Shown here: positions 19,926 through 44,048 of the stretch, one piece after another
Layout: each line of letters begins with the position of its first letter
Position numbering within the stretch: position 1 is the stretch's first letter
Assembly: GCF_040054535.1 (NCBI RefSeq)
Contig: NC_090788.1
Coordinates: 18,331,501-18,395,500, forward strand
Origin: Antennarius striatus
Taxonomy: Eukaryota > Chordata > Actinopteri > Lophiiformes > Antennariidae
Reading direction: 5' to 3'
Length of the DNA: 64,000 bases
Translations under genes and position numbers: made by a program
The notes under the pieces: generated by a model
What the model was told of the DNA's origin: nothing
The model's input: the letters and a program-made list of their open reading frames with translations, nothing else
Databases searched by the model: none

Positions 19926-20680
19926 AGAAAAGTGGAAGAACAAGGAATGTCAAAGTTCTTTGCTATTTTTTTTACTGAGAGACTTTGAAAATCCAATAAT
20001 GCATAGAAAAGAACAAGATTTTAACCATTTACAGTGTCACGTTCAAACAACTGTGGTGTTCCATGGAGTACACACACACACACACACACATAAACACACT
20101 GCCACTTCCCTGCTCCTGTTACGGATGGTCACTGAGGAGAAAAGTGAAACTGCGATGGGAAAAGAAGAACGAGAGAGAGGAAAGACTGTGAAAGGAATGA
20201 AGCGTCAGGCTTCTGCATTCCCCCAAATCCTCTGACGTATCTTTTTCTTCCCTCCTTTGTGAGTGGTGCATTGGTGCATTAGAACACAGAAGACTGCCCA
20301 TATTAGCAGGAACAAAAATTGCTTGTCTAGTGCCTTGAATTTCAGCTAACTTTGCTAAATGTATTACAGCCGACTGTGCTGTCATTAGTGAAACATTCCG
20401 GTATTATGAGTCTTTGTTTTCTATTATATCATATGTTGAAATTTAAATCTTCCTAAATTTGAATCTTATTTCATGTTGCTACATTTCTATTTATCAGCTG
20501 GATTTATTTATGGATGGTGGAACGTAAGTATAAGGCCTATTTGGTAGGAGAGAGGACCCTCATTGCTTGAGTTTTTTGGGGTGACAGGATGCTGTCGAGA
20601 TGTTTTGTTTACAGGAAAGCTTATTCAAATGTATACAAATTTGAAGGGTTAATAAAGTTGAAGCGGATGTCTGATATTAA
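19926..20680 (+). other. slc43a2: slc43a2 3' UTR
   Basis: AT-rich sequence after the TAA stop, with a short (AC)n run at 20069-20091. AATAAA at 20651-20656 is the best polyadenylation candidate. Confidence 0.55.
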
Positions 20681-22470
20681 AATTCAGTTTGTTTCAAAAT
20701 AAATAGAGTATTATTTCAGGAATAACACAAATAAAACTCGCACTTGATGGAGTTTCATGTACATCTCACCAGCAGAGGTCAGCAGCAGCATGAGAAAATG
20801 GGTCAAAACTGCAAACAGAACTGCAGTCAAATATTAATATTTTTTCTACAGCAGGACTGGAAAGATGCTGACAAAGAACGGGATCCAATTTTATGAAAAA
20901 GTACGCAAAAATACACATGCTTAATGAGCTTTACTTAAACGTATAGGTCTAATAAACATATTTACTTTGCAGAAATGGTTCTATACACAAGCAATTAGTT
21001 TATAAAATGAGCAAATCTCTAAGTAAACATAACATATACGTACATAACAAACATGTAGGTAACAACATAACGTTTTATAAATCAAATGTGCTTATTTGTG
21101 TGTCATAGTTTGTATGTGTACCTAGGATTAAGAGCATTTCTGGCACACGAACTATCTGGTTTTGCGCTTCTCAGCCACCTGATCGCAAACTCCAGTTATC
21201 ACTTGATACCTCAGCTCCTGTCGTCACCTGAGAATAGATCTGAGAGCGCACATCAGAGACTGTAGCCTCTGCTGCTGCTGCTGCTGTCTGGCTGGCCAGC
21301 CTCCTGAAGTTAGGTCGGGTACACGGTTCAATGAAGCAACATGAAACCAGCGCCCCATGAACGCGCCATGAAACAACTGGTGGGACGTTTAAAGTCTCCT
21401 CTGTTCGCCAACACTTCTAAACTGTGGCCTGAGGAGATGTATTCTCTGACGTGTTTTCTATGATGGTATGAATGAGTGTATATTGAATATAGAATTAAAT
21501 TGCGTCAAATCGTGTGGAAATAAATCCATGTTTATTTTATATATAGGCATACAAGTTATTTATAGGGGGAATCATAAAATGTTGAAAATATGGAGATACC
21601 CTATAAATACAGCAGCAGTGTGTTGTTATATAATTCTCTCCCTCTCTCCTCTCTCTCTCTCTGTCTCCCCCTGTCTCTGTCTCTCTTGAAATTAGGAACG
21701 TGACATGACGAACACGTCACGGCACCAGGCGCGTCGCGGATTTCTGGATGCGGATAATCACATGTGATTCAAGAACTTTGCTCCTGAGGCTTAAAACGTT
21801 TGACGCGCCGTGCGCCTGTGCCAGTGATGGTGGTCCCCTTGCCATGCCCATATATACTGTGACGCTGAATGACCGCGCTCCTGCGTCATCGTGCCTGCGA
21901 TGACGCAGAGAATGTAGAACATGTAGAAATGACTCAAAAGAAACTCCTTTGACCCATAGCATTCGTTTATTTATAAAAGTTTATTTATTTTGGATGTTTA
22001 GTTAGTATTTATTTCTTAACACACCATTTGACTGGTCTTTGTCATGTAATGTTCATTTTGTTGCCAGCTTGTGATTGGCTTGATAATTATGCTTCTATGT
22101 CCAGCTCATGCTTAAGGTCTAATTATTGTATACTGCATCATCTACTGTGAGAAAAATGTGTGTTTCCTTTGTTAACTTGTTATGTATATAATTTTCATAT
22201 GAAAACAAAACGTTACTTTGGCGTAAATCTGTTGTGCATAGGACTATGTGTTGATATCCCTCAATAGATATCGCACTAAAGGCACCGATGAGACTCTGTG
22301 GAGTTCAAATGAATGATGGATGGCATCCTTCGGGTTGTCAAGTGGGCGCCCTCTTTCACTGATGTTTCGCTGATTGACCCACGACACTTCCAGAGGGTTC
22401 AGCAGTGATTGCCAGCGTCAAATTAAAAATGAACTGCATTGTTTTATCCCCAAGCATTTTAGCATAAAAA
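20680..22470. other. Intergenic spacer between slc43a2 and pitpna
   Basis: No gene was recognised. It contains a (CTG)-rich patch near 21270, a (CT)n-rich patch at about 21640-21690 and AT-rich sequence. The small ORFs have no domain features. Confidence 0.55.
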
Positions 22471-22475
22471 AGTAT

Positions 22476-22604
<129 letters not shown>

Positions 22605-22884
22605 GTGTACTGTATGTACATGTACACACACACAGTACTCTGTACCCTCCACTGACTGACGGACCATCATCTTCCTCCCGGCGCGGTGCGCGCGTCTGCA
22701 ACGCCGCGCCGCGGCCCCGATCAGGAAGTGAATGTCGAGAGAACGAGCGCCTGTGGAGGTAGAATGACATAGAGGCGGAAGAGCGGCGAGCGGAGAAATA
22801 ATATATACGATCTGAAGGAGGGATCGAGCCTGTTTCTACACCCGAACTGAGCTGCTTTCCTTTGGGGATAAACCGTACCGCCAC

Positions 22885-22908
22885 AAAAAAAAAAAAAAAA
22901 AAAAAAAA

Positions 22909-22909
<1 letters not shown>
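22885..22909 (+). repeat. pitpna: A25 homopolymer ending in the pitpna initiator codon
   Basis: Twenty-five consecutive A residues, the last being the A of the predicted ATG. It would place a poly(A) leader directly upstream of the start codon if it is genuine and transcribed. Confidence 0.85.
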
Positions 22910-34465
<11,556 letters not shown>

Positions 34466-35381
34466 AGTGGGCCTGGATTGTGAACGCTGCTGCTCATCAG
34501 GTATGAGGAATTGTATGGTTAAATTATTTATCCTTTTAGTTTTTTTACCTGTCTGACTGTCAGTCATGGAAACTTTCTTTGAAACATCTATTAACTGTTA
34601 CCAATCAGACATTTAGGGCACAAAATTTAAATCATGTTTCCAGAGTGTTGATTTAATTTGTTTTGAACAAACCTAAATTCTTCGTTTACTGAAAAAGCCC
34701 AGAAGGGATGAATCAGTAGACTTTTTAAAATTTTTGATGTTTTTAGCAGTAGTGGAGTTGATCTGCAGCTACATTGCTTGATGTAATCAAATCTTAAGCA
34801 TTCTTTATCATTTTACAATAATATAAAATGCAGAAAAGCAAATCATATTTGATAGGACAGTTTACCCGGACATTAAAAATACATTGATAACTGTTTTTGT
34901 GAGTTTCAGGGTATTTTTACTTTCAGCTTTAAATATGTTCCAATTAAAACTGGGGTTACAGTCTTCCATCTCTATATTTCACACAGTGTCCCAACTTTTC
35001 TGGAATTGGGGTTGTAATACTGAATAATTGTTTGTCTTTTTCAGACAAGAATACACAGACACCAGCTGATTCACATCCTTCCTCTTCTCCACATGACACC
35101 GGCTGGTTTGAATCCCCGCTCCCTCCAGTACAGTCTGGTTTTCAGGGACCTGGACCCAGTAAAAATCCCAGTTTTCGGATGATCTCTTCCAGCCTCATCC
35201 CACCTCCCCTGAGTCCCATCTGTTTTTATTTGTTTTCTACTTGGTGTCACCGTGTAAGTTCCTCTGAGGCCTCCAGGAGCACGTCTACAGGTGTTGTCTG
35301 TCAGGCTTCTCAGTATATGAAGTGCTCTAACTTACCCCCAATGATGTGTGTATGTATAATATGTAATCTGTAATATATATA
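34466..35381 (+). other. pitpna: pitpna 3' UTR with a predicted 3'-UTR intron
   Basis: The stop codon is followed by a donor-like catcag|gtatgagg at 34500/34501 and a strong acceptor ttgtctttttcag at 35044, after which the sequence is less AT-rich (35045-35370). This implies an intron inside the 3' UTR, 35 nt downstream of the stop. The final polyadenylation site is not clear. Confidence 0.5.
34955..35020. mobile_element. Terminal fragment of a fish DNA transposon
   Basis: The phrase cacacagtgtcccaactttt followed by ctggaattggggttgta is the characteristic end of a very common teleost non-autonomous DNA transposon. Only one end was recognised, inside the predicted 3'-UTR intron of pitpna. Confidence 0.55.
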
Positions 35382-35743
35382 CAGTGCGCCCTCGTTACTC
35401 GCGGTTAATGTGTTCTAGGAACCACAGGCGAATAACAAATTCCACGATATAGGAACAAACTATTTATCTTATTATTTACGGTAATTTAAACATCTATGAA
35501 CCCTCCCCATACTGATATTAAACCACCTTCTGTCTGTATTACCTTTTTCCACACTCTTATCGACTGTTTCAAGCGATTTTGTCTCACAGAAGTGCGCTGC
35601 CCTCCGAGACTCACGGAACGTAGCGCACTTCCGGATGCTGTCAGCCAATAGAATGCGCGTACGGTATCACGTGACTACCTACTAATAATCTGCAATGAGG
35701 TGAAGTCAGGCGTGTTGATGCGCGAATGCGCGAGGGTTTATTG
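35382..35743. mobile_element. MITE with TA target-site duplication downstream of pitpna
   Basis: The left end cagtgcgccctcgttactcg pairs imperfectly with the right end (the complement of gcgaatgcgcgagggtttat). TA dinucleotides flank both sides, as expected for the Tc1/mariner/pogo group. The interior is non-coding and holds a CpG-rich patch. It sits directly before an AT-rich palindrome. Confidence 0.72.
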
Positions 35744-35763
35744 TATATATATACATATATATG

Positions 35764-35818
35764 CAGTATATATACAGTATATATACACACACTGTGTATA
35801 TATACTGTATATATACTG
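35764..35818. repeat. AT-rich inverted repeat with 26-bp perfect arms
   Basis: The arms 35764-35789 and 35793-35818 are exact reverse complements with a 3-base loop, inside a longer TATACA/CAGTATA-rich tract (35745-35850). Confidence 0.9.
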
Positions 35819-35849
35819 TGTGTATATATATATACTGTATATGCATATA

Positions 35850-38800
35850 AAAAAAGATTTTAGCTGTATGTTTGTTGTTTATATTTATTTTTCCAGACCA
35901 AGCTGTATCTACTCTGCTTTTTTTTCTTCTTTGATTTGTCATAGTACTTCCCTTCATTTGTGTCACACTTCATTCAGCGTTTCCTTCTTTTGTTGAAATC
36001 TGTTGACGTCCACAAACTGCAGCTGTAAGATCAGGATTGTGCTGAGGGAGCTGTTGTCTTCGCTAAACTCTTGACCTGTCGGACAGGATTTCCTCCAATA
36101 TCTGATTTAGGATGTGTTGAGGCTGTCATTGCCTTTTCTGCTGCTTCATAAGTTTGTGTGTGCGCTTCTGTTTGTATGTGTGTGTGCGTGTGTGTGTGTG
36201 TGTGTGTATACTTGTTTCTATAGTATTGTAAAGTTTCCTGCCTTTTATATTTCACCTGCTTATTTTTAGTTGTATGATTCAGGCGGGCAGGTTCAACAGT
36301 GTGCTGGACAGTGCAGTATTTAAATTCAAACATACAGTAAGGCACACTTACATATACATACGTTTAGTGTACAAGAAGCAAGTTTATTTCTCCGCAAAAG
36401 GAAATGCTCAGAAGGCGGGCCACAGATAAGTTATTTTTGTCCGACCATCTTTTTCTCAAAAGTCTTAACATCTTTTTAACTGCAAAACTCATTACCATGG
36501 AAGTGATTTTACCATTTGCAGCCATCGTGGATAATAGCTTTTCTCATTTGCTGTAGATAAATAAATGGCTCTTTGAAAACAAAACTTAATGCAAACTGCA
36601 TCAATTCTTGCCCTGTCAGACATCCTGTCACCTCCAGTGGATAAATGGTCTTATCCAGCGATAGCAATAACTACCATGACGTTGGTCTCTCTTTTATCAT
36701 TGTAAACCTACGTATCCCTGCTGTTGGCTCCTGTCCTGGTTTTTTGCATTGCACAACCTGAGCTCAGAGTGGAGGATGGTTAAGATGCTGAGAAATCATT
36801 TCTCAAATGCTTGTTTTATTGTATGTTTTTGGAGGAGGTGGTTTCATCCTGCTTGAATCCTAGGCCTCTTTTTTTGTAATAGTCTGGTGTTTGGTATATG
36901 CATGAGAGTACATGAGTGGCGTCCGTGTGTGTGTGTGTGTGTGTGTGTGTCTATGAGGAAATCTGATGCTCGCTGGGTAAAGAAGGGAGTAAGTAATGGA
37001 AGAGGAGTGAAGCTACCCTTCTTCCTCTCATCTGACATCCTTTGGTTAATTTGAAGACACTGATTTGTTTATTTACTTTCTTCAGCATCTTTTCTTTTAC
37101 TGTGTGGAGACTTTAAAGGGCAAGCAACAGAGAGTCTAAAGACCCCTGACATAATACTGATCAATGCCACCTAACAACAATTAATATATGTGGGAAATGA
37201 AAAGTAAGTCGTGGCTAAAAAAAAATTTCCATCACAATAATTAGATGCATTCTATCCCCTTTGTCTGAGCACTTAGAGTACTGAGTTTGATTCATTCAAA
37301 AGTTGTAGCCAGTGAATCACTGTTAAAACCAGATCTTTTGCACTAATGGGTTCATATCTATATCATCGTGGAATTGGACATGAATCAATTTAATGTAAAT
37401 ATTTATTAATGAGCTTTAAAATCTAGCTGCACAACATTTAATAAATAATGCACACTTGTGTGGATTCTAGTAGTTAATAATGTTGACCTCATGCTGAATT
37501 CTTTTTTTATTTGTTTTTACATTTGATTGTCCCAGTCTTTGTAACAATTTCATAAAAACAAAGCAATATTATAGTCAAATAAATTAATATCTTCTTGTCA
37601 TATTTCCCAATACAATGCTGATACCAATGGAATTGGTATAGACATCTTTTTATACAGCAGTCCTGGCACCCCCACCTTACTATTAGTCATCAAAATGACA
37701 AAACACAGATGTTTTCCAACAGATATAAAGTGTTGGTTATTAATGTGATTGAAATTTAAATTACTTAATAGATTATTTGATAAGATAATCACTGGTTTAG
37801 GCATTTATGTGCTCTGTCTTAAGCCCTCGATCAGCAGTCAGTATCAAAATTTCTATTTCTTTCATCACCCATAAAAGAAGGCTCTTCTTTAACTATTAAC
37901 GTCTCCTCCCTTACTTTACGTGACCTTTTAGTTCTAGCCTCCATAAATTAACTAGAGTTGGTTTCTGTTGCCTGCTCTTTAAAGACAAGTGGCCCTTGGA
38001 TGTCTAACCCTTTGTCCATCAAGCATCTTACTCACTATCTGTGATGGGGCTACCAACTGAATCACAGAGATTTGTGGATGTACTGTATTACTGACTCTGT
38101 AAATAGTAAATAAATTTAATGTAGATGAACACATATATATAGATCAAACTGTTCTGCCAAAACTACAGCACACATCTCTTGATCCATTGCTAAATATTCA
38201 GATTCAAACATATGTCCTCACAGTTATTTCTGGCATTAGCAGAGATAAGATAATTTTAGAGAATACTATCAACTGTAGACAAAAAATATGCTTACATTTT
38301 ATTAGAAAGCAAAGCAATGTGGAGCTGAGTCCCAGTGCTGTTTGTAGGAGCAACAAAATCCTATTTGACCGTTTCTCCTCCTGATGGCCTGCCCTCACAG
38401 GGACCGTGTCTCATTGGCAGGACAGTGTATAGATATATATTTTTGTTCTGGGTGTTGTACCTCTGTTGTCTCTGAACTACACTCGTCTCTCACTGAAAAA
38501 GGACCATAATAGATGCTTGGCTCAGCTCATCGGTCCACATAATGAGCTGCTGGTGTCAGCCCTGAGCAGGACTTACCCTCCAATGGTTAACAAAGGCGAA
38601 TTTAGGACAAATTATTCTATCTTTATAAGCAGATTCAAGTGGATCCTGCAGGATTGGAGTTTACTCCAAAAAAAAAAAAGCAGACAATTAGATAGAGAAT
38701 TAGAGAACCAGATGGAAACATACAAACTTATGAAAGAACATGGTTTAACAGAGACAATCTTATAGATATCTGCTGTTAGAATCCTCATTTTATAATCAGA

Positions 38801-41800
38801 ATATGAAACCAAATGACTCCACAAAACCTAAACTACTATTAGTCATATTTCTCTCTTTCTCTCCGTTTCTTTTACTCTCTCTCTTTCTCCTGTTATCTCG
38901 TCTCCTATTTTCTTTCTTTTAGTGTGAAATTGTGCCTTTTGTCATCTCATCTTCCAATAACACTGTACATTTGAGACATAAGGAAATTAATAAAAAGAAG
39001 TAAAGCAACTGTAAATGAGCTTTGATGTAAATCATTTTCCCTACTTTGGTATATGGAGTTCTACTGTGACTTGAGAAAAAGAGCAGAATTCCTGGCTGTT
39101 AAAAACACCTGAGATCCTGCACGAATTTGTGAAAATAAATTACCTTTGAATACAATAGGTATGTACAGACAATGTAAATTCACTCGAATACTGTTCTTCA
39201 TTAATACTATTATCACCTCATGCTGTGGTATCGTGTGCAAACAACAGAACCTTAGAAATTATTTAAAGTTTTCTCATTGATGAATCCAGAAACATTCAAG
39301 AAACATTCAGAGTCTACAAACCTCTGCCACCATGGATCCACCTCTTTACCTAGATCAGCACAAAAACTCAATGGTTCCTTTTTTGAAGCAATGTCCATAT
39401 GTCCACCCAGGAGTAGTAGTAGTTTAAACGTTTTAGACAAAAGCAGCTGAAAGGTCTTCAGTTGCACTGTTCAAAAATAAGGGAAACAATACCCAAATCT
39501 ACATTGGGGTCACTCAAAAGGTTAACGGGGTGAATAAATTCAATGAGGCATAAGATGTGCTATTAGAAACACAGAGAAAATTCAATGTCAAGCTGTACTT
39601 GGACTGTTTTCTATTTATTTATTTGGTTAGTGCAGTGATTTTCTTTATAAATGCATTAAACATGCAATTTATATTCATGGAGCTTGAGAGATGTGTTTTT
39701 CCTGCTGGACAAAGCCAACATATATTTTTCTTCCAGTTTGTTGTTTCATTTTTCAAATATCTGAAATTAGAGTACTTGACTTAAAACAGCACACGGTAAG
39801 GCAGAGCACCTTACACATTCCGTACTGTTTGGAAAGTGAAGGATTATTTCTGAACATACAAAGACGGCTTTAGTGCAACAAATGCCATGCGTCATGGTGA
39901 CATGCAATAAACAGACATGTCTATTCATGAATAGGATAATACTGGGTTGTTAACCAACCTGGGATAATACAGTAGCTTGATCCGATGTTACGCTTTAAGT
40001 CCAGAGCAGGTTGTGAGTACAACCGTGAACCCAGAACAACTGAGCAGAAACGAGGACCTAAAAGAGAACCATATCCAAACAACGGACATCACAGGAAAAC
40101 AGATCCAGTCTTCCAACTCCCCTTTGGAGACCTTTGTTATCTGTGAACACGGGGTCTGCAGCTTTTTCCGGACACGGCAAGAAAGACCGCCAGACGAAGG
40201 TAGGTAGTTGAGTGAATGGATCGTGGTGCTTTTGTTTTCAGCCAGTTCTGAAAACACAGAAAACATTCGAAGGACACATTCTGAATCCCTCACTTTAAAA
40301 ATTAAATGTTTGGTTATGAGATCATGATATTCCTATTGCCTCACAATCCTATAAATGACTGTAATGTGCTGTCTTCATCGTCTGCAGTCAGATTTTCATT
40401 GAGGATAGTTAAATAAAAGGAGAAATTATTAATATTCAAGATGTTAATGGACACTGTAGGGGCAAATTAATCTCCTTATTGCACGACAGAGAACTGAGGA
40501 TCTCACAAATACATTGTGAATGGTTCCACCAGGTCAACAAATGTTTCACTTAATCTGAAAATAAAATTACAAAGGCTGGACTCTTGCAATATTTTGAATA
40601 CTTTAGCTATAAAATGTGGCACTAGTATGAGAAACTGATCGTACTTTTAGAAGGGACGTTTTTAGACGTGGTTAGAGTAACACCAATCATATCAACAATG
40701 ACTTACAACAGTCTCATCAAATTAATGGAGAGTCTAAGCAGGTAGCTGTTTGCAGCCAAATGCTCTATAATCTGAAAAATACCTCCTCTCCACTGTTCCA
40801 TTGTTACAGTCTTTGGTTGACCAGAAAGATTACTCTGGTGTAGTTCTATCTGTTTTAAGTGTAAGCATTTTTTTTGTGCATGTGATAATGCTTCTATGTG
40901 TTTTCATCTTGTTTGTCTGCCCCCAAATAGACAGCATTTCATCTACCCAAATGTAAGGGTAACACTTGGTATATTCAGTGGATTTGATCACATTTCTGGG
41001 TGTTTTTGTTGTTGTTTTTTTGCTGTCGACAGGTTTTTGCACTGTTGAAACACAACCATGAATCAACAGACTTTTCTTGTGTGTCAGACACTGAAGTGCG
41101 AAGCTAACAATGCACATTCTCCACAGTGAACTGATGTGAGCAGATTTTGTCTGAATTATCTCTAAGCCACACTGCTTAGCCACATGCAACTCCATACACA
41201 CCAGTGTCCATTTTTTTAGGGAAATCAGAACAATGAATGGCACTGATGATCAAGTCAGAACATTTCTGCCTGAGACACAAAGTGAACCCTGTGCCAAGAA
41301 ACAGAAATTTTTCTTCCCCAGAGGTCTAAAAATACTGTATCAGTTAAAACACAAGTCAGTTTGTGTTATTATCTCCCAAACACACGGGTTCACTCAAGGA
41401 TTCCAGCGTGAGTTATTCGCCTCAGCATATAGGGTTCAAATAATTTTTGTACATCAGCATCATTTAATGAGGTTTTAAAAAATATCTTTAAAGAAAAGTG
41501 TTTCTGTTTGTAAATGTGACTTTCAGACTGCTGTCACTTTAACATGGATGAAGCTAACCATGATCAGCCCTGATTAGAAATCCATTTCAGAGATTACTGT
41601 CAGGCAACCCTGTAAGGCCTGTTTCACTGGGCACTGGCTCTCGGTAGACTCCACAGTAGAAGCACACGTTTTGGTTTCCTTTTTTTTTTTTTTTTGTCAT
41701 GCATGTCTCTGATTTACGGCTACAGGGGAGAAAATGAGCGCTGGAAGACTTCAAACTGTCGGAAGAGACAAATGCAGGTAAGCTTTACTTCCTTGAGCAT

Positions 41801-43219
41801 TAATAATCATGCTGAAAGGGTAAAAGGTTGGTGAGGAAAAAAGGAAAATAATGATGAAAAGAATTTTGAGGCAAAGCACATATTTCAGATATAAAAAGGA
41901 TGCATGGAGACAGATGACATGCGGAGAAAAAAAGGGAAGAACTGCTTAATGTTTAAACTGTCTGGACTTCATAGACTTAAATGACATCTTATTCATCAGC
42001 TCTCACTGTACTAGTGAACCAACTCAGTTGTTATCTACTTAACACCTCTGCTTGTTGAAGAATTTGCCTTAAGTCTGCGCATGTGACACTGTTGTATGAA
42101 GCGACATAGAAAACTGGGCCACTAAAGATTAGTAACTTTTATTTTCTATGGGGCAACCTCTTTTATTCGTTTATAACCTCCAAGCTTGCTTCCATTGTTC
42201 TTTTTTCTTTTAATAGCATTGTCCCCAACAGCCCCTTTGAAATTAAATACTGTTGACATTCAGCCAAGGGTTATTGTTTGAACTCTGCTACCAGTGACTG
42301 AATCAGGAAAGTTTCCATAAGCATGAGTAGCTACAGATTATTGTGTCCTTATTTAGTCATTTAATGTTTTAGACATGATGTAATGTAAGTCCAATAAATC
42401 TGAATCATTTCCATTGTTTTAGGATCACTCTATTGCATTGGTAACAATCAACTAGCATCTATAGGAATTTTGTTTTTTAATATTAGAGCGTTGTACTATA
42501 TGCAGCGTGATTATGATCAAAGTAAATAAATAAATAGTTTCATGAAAAGGGAAATTGAATTTGATTTTAAAAGTATAGCAAAATATACTGGAACAAGTCC
42601 GTTACTAACTTATTCATTTTGTGATTTAAAATTTTTATTTTAAAATTATTCAGTGCAACATTTATGTGTGCTAATGTAGAGGAAATTTGATTATTTTACA
42701 CGTGGTTAGTTATTATAATGAAAATGACTAATTATTAATAAAGAAAATGGCACGGTGAGCAAGGAAGTGAAAAAAGAGAAAAGAAGGAGTCTTTCAGGGG
42801 TCTCCCATTTTTAAAACCCTGGCTCGACAGGAATCAAGAAGGGACCCCTGTGGATTTGAGTGTCGCTCATACAATGGGAGCAGATAGTCTTATTAGAGGC
42901 ATTTATCACCCAGGTATAATGTTACCCCCTTTTTACTTCCATTGTTCTTTCTTTCTGGCCTTATCATGCTTTAAATCTTACATACAGGTCTATAAGGTAC
43001 AGCGAGACAGTTTCGGCCTTATTTTGTTTCAAGCTATGACTACAAGGTCCAACAAACGGTTTTGGAAATCTTTAAAACCTAAGAGCAAAAAGGATTTGAT
43101 CCCCTGATTGCTTCATGCATTCGGTGCTCCAAAATCTATTACACAATTTGTTGAATTATTTGAGCATCTGTTCCTAATGAGAAAAAAATCCAAAGACCAG
43201 AGAGGGCTTAAAAAAGTGA

Positions 43220-43220
<1 letters not shown>
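35850..43220. other. Long repeat-poor, AT-rich spacer between pitpna and inpp5k
   Basis: No gene could be confidently assigned. Microsatellites lie near 36173-36208 and 36926-36951 (GT), with a T-run near 41680. Unassigned plus-strand ORFs lie at 38466-38765 and 39977-40207, and at 42850-43107, some with splice-like borders. The 137-codon minus ORF at 40830-41243 has no recognisable features. Part may be unannotated pitpna 3' UTR or inpp5k 5' exons. Confidence 0.5.

Positions 43221-43221
<1 letters not shown>

Positions 43222-43281
<60 letters not shown>
43222..43281. repeat. (CA)n microsatellite
   Basis: About 30 CA units immediately left of the dispersed repeat copy at 43283-43398. Confidence 0.97.
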
Positions 43282-43282
<1 letters not shown>

Positions 43283-43283
<1 letters not shown>

Positions 43284-43398
43284 GGTTTACAATGATAACC
43301 TTTCACCTATATGAGGAGAGACTGGATTGAGGCCAAAAGAAGCTAATGCTTTTGTGCCCTGTGGTCCCCTCACCAATACATAACTGTGATTGTTCTAT
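43283..43398 (+). repeat. Dispersed repeat, copy 2 (inverted relative to 33148-33271)
   Basis: Matches the reverse complement of pitpna intron sequence 33148-33271 at roughly 90%, with a 6-base and a 2-base deletion relative to it. The similarity stops at the CA run on one side and after attgttctat on the other. Confidence 0.8.
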
Positions 43399-43660
43399 GC
43401 ACTTAGCCAATAGACAGAACACCAGCAATAAACCTCTTAGTGATCTGAAGGGTTACCCAAGTCTTGCAACATCGTCCACGATGATGGAGGATCAGCTCCC
43501 AGCCCGTCTCTTATTTTTTTCTGACTACACCAACTCACACTCTTAACACACATGTTCACATATCCCTCTCCTGCCTGCGATTAGAGTCCAAATCTTGCTC
43601 ATTCTTGCCCACATTCCTGAGTGGACCCCACTGCTTTGTCAGTCATTGCTCTGATCCCGC

Positions 43661-43867
43661 GTGATCGCACAGGGCTCTGCCCCAGAGACGACAGCAGCAG
43701 CACCAGTCAGCTTCACCTTGGGCTTTCCAGCTTTTCGTGCCAGTCGGACTAAAGGACCCAAATCAGAGGCTGCATTGAAGGACGTCCGGAGAGAGTTACC
43801 TAACCAGGAATCGGTTCATGTTATTTCCAGTAGCCTGAGCAGAGTGGAGGCCTCTTGCATCAAATAG
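43661..43867 (+). other. Unassigned ORF upstream of inpp5k (possible 5' exon or uORF)
   Basis: A 68-codon Ala/Ser-rich ORF lies 180 bp upstream of the inpp5k ATG, just after an acceptor-like gatcgcacag. It ends in TAG in frame. It may be 5' UTR (an upstream ORF), an alternative N-terminal exon, or chance. No domain was recognised. Confidence 0.3.
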
Positions 43868-44048
43868 CTGTAATCAAACCAACCAAAGAAATCTCAGAAA
43901 TCAAGCCAAAGGTATTTTCTTCCGCTGGATTCTGCTTGTTAGCCCTCGCAGGAGAGTATCTTTGTGTGTTTACCAGACTAACTTTCAGTAACCTTCCTGC
44001 ACTTGTGGACATACGACAGATCTAACAGTTGGAAGACTCTTTTTCAAA

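Noticed and set aside
40830-41243. 137-codon minus-strand ORF in the pitpna-inpp5k spacer
   Set aside because: Its composition looks random, there is no domain, and no convincing splice or polyadenylation context was seen.
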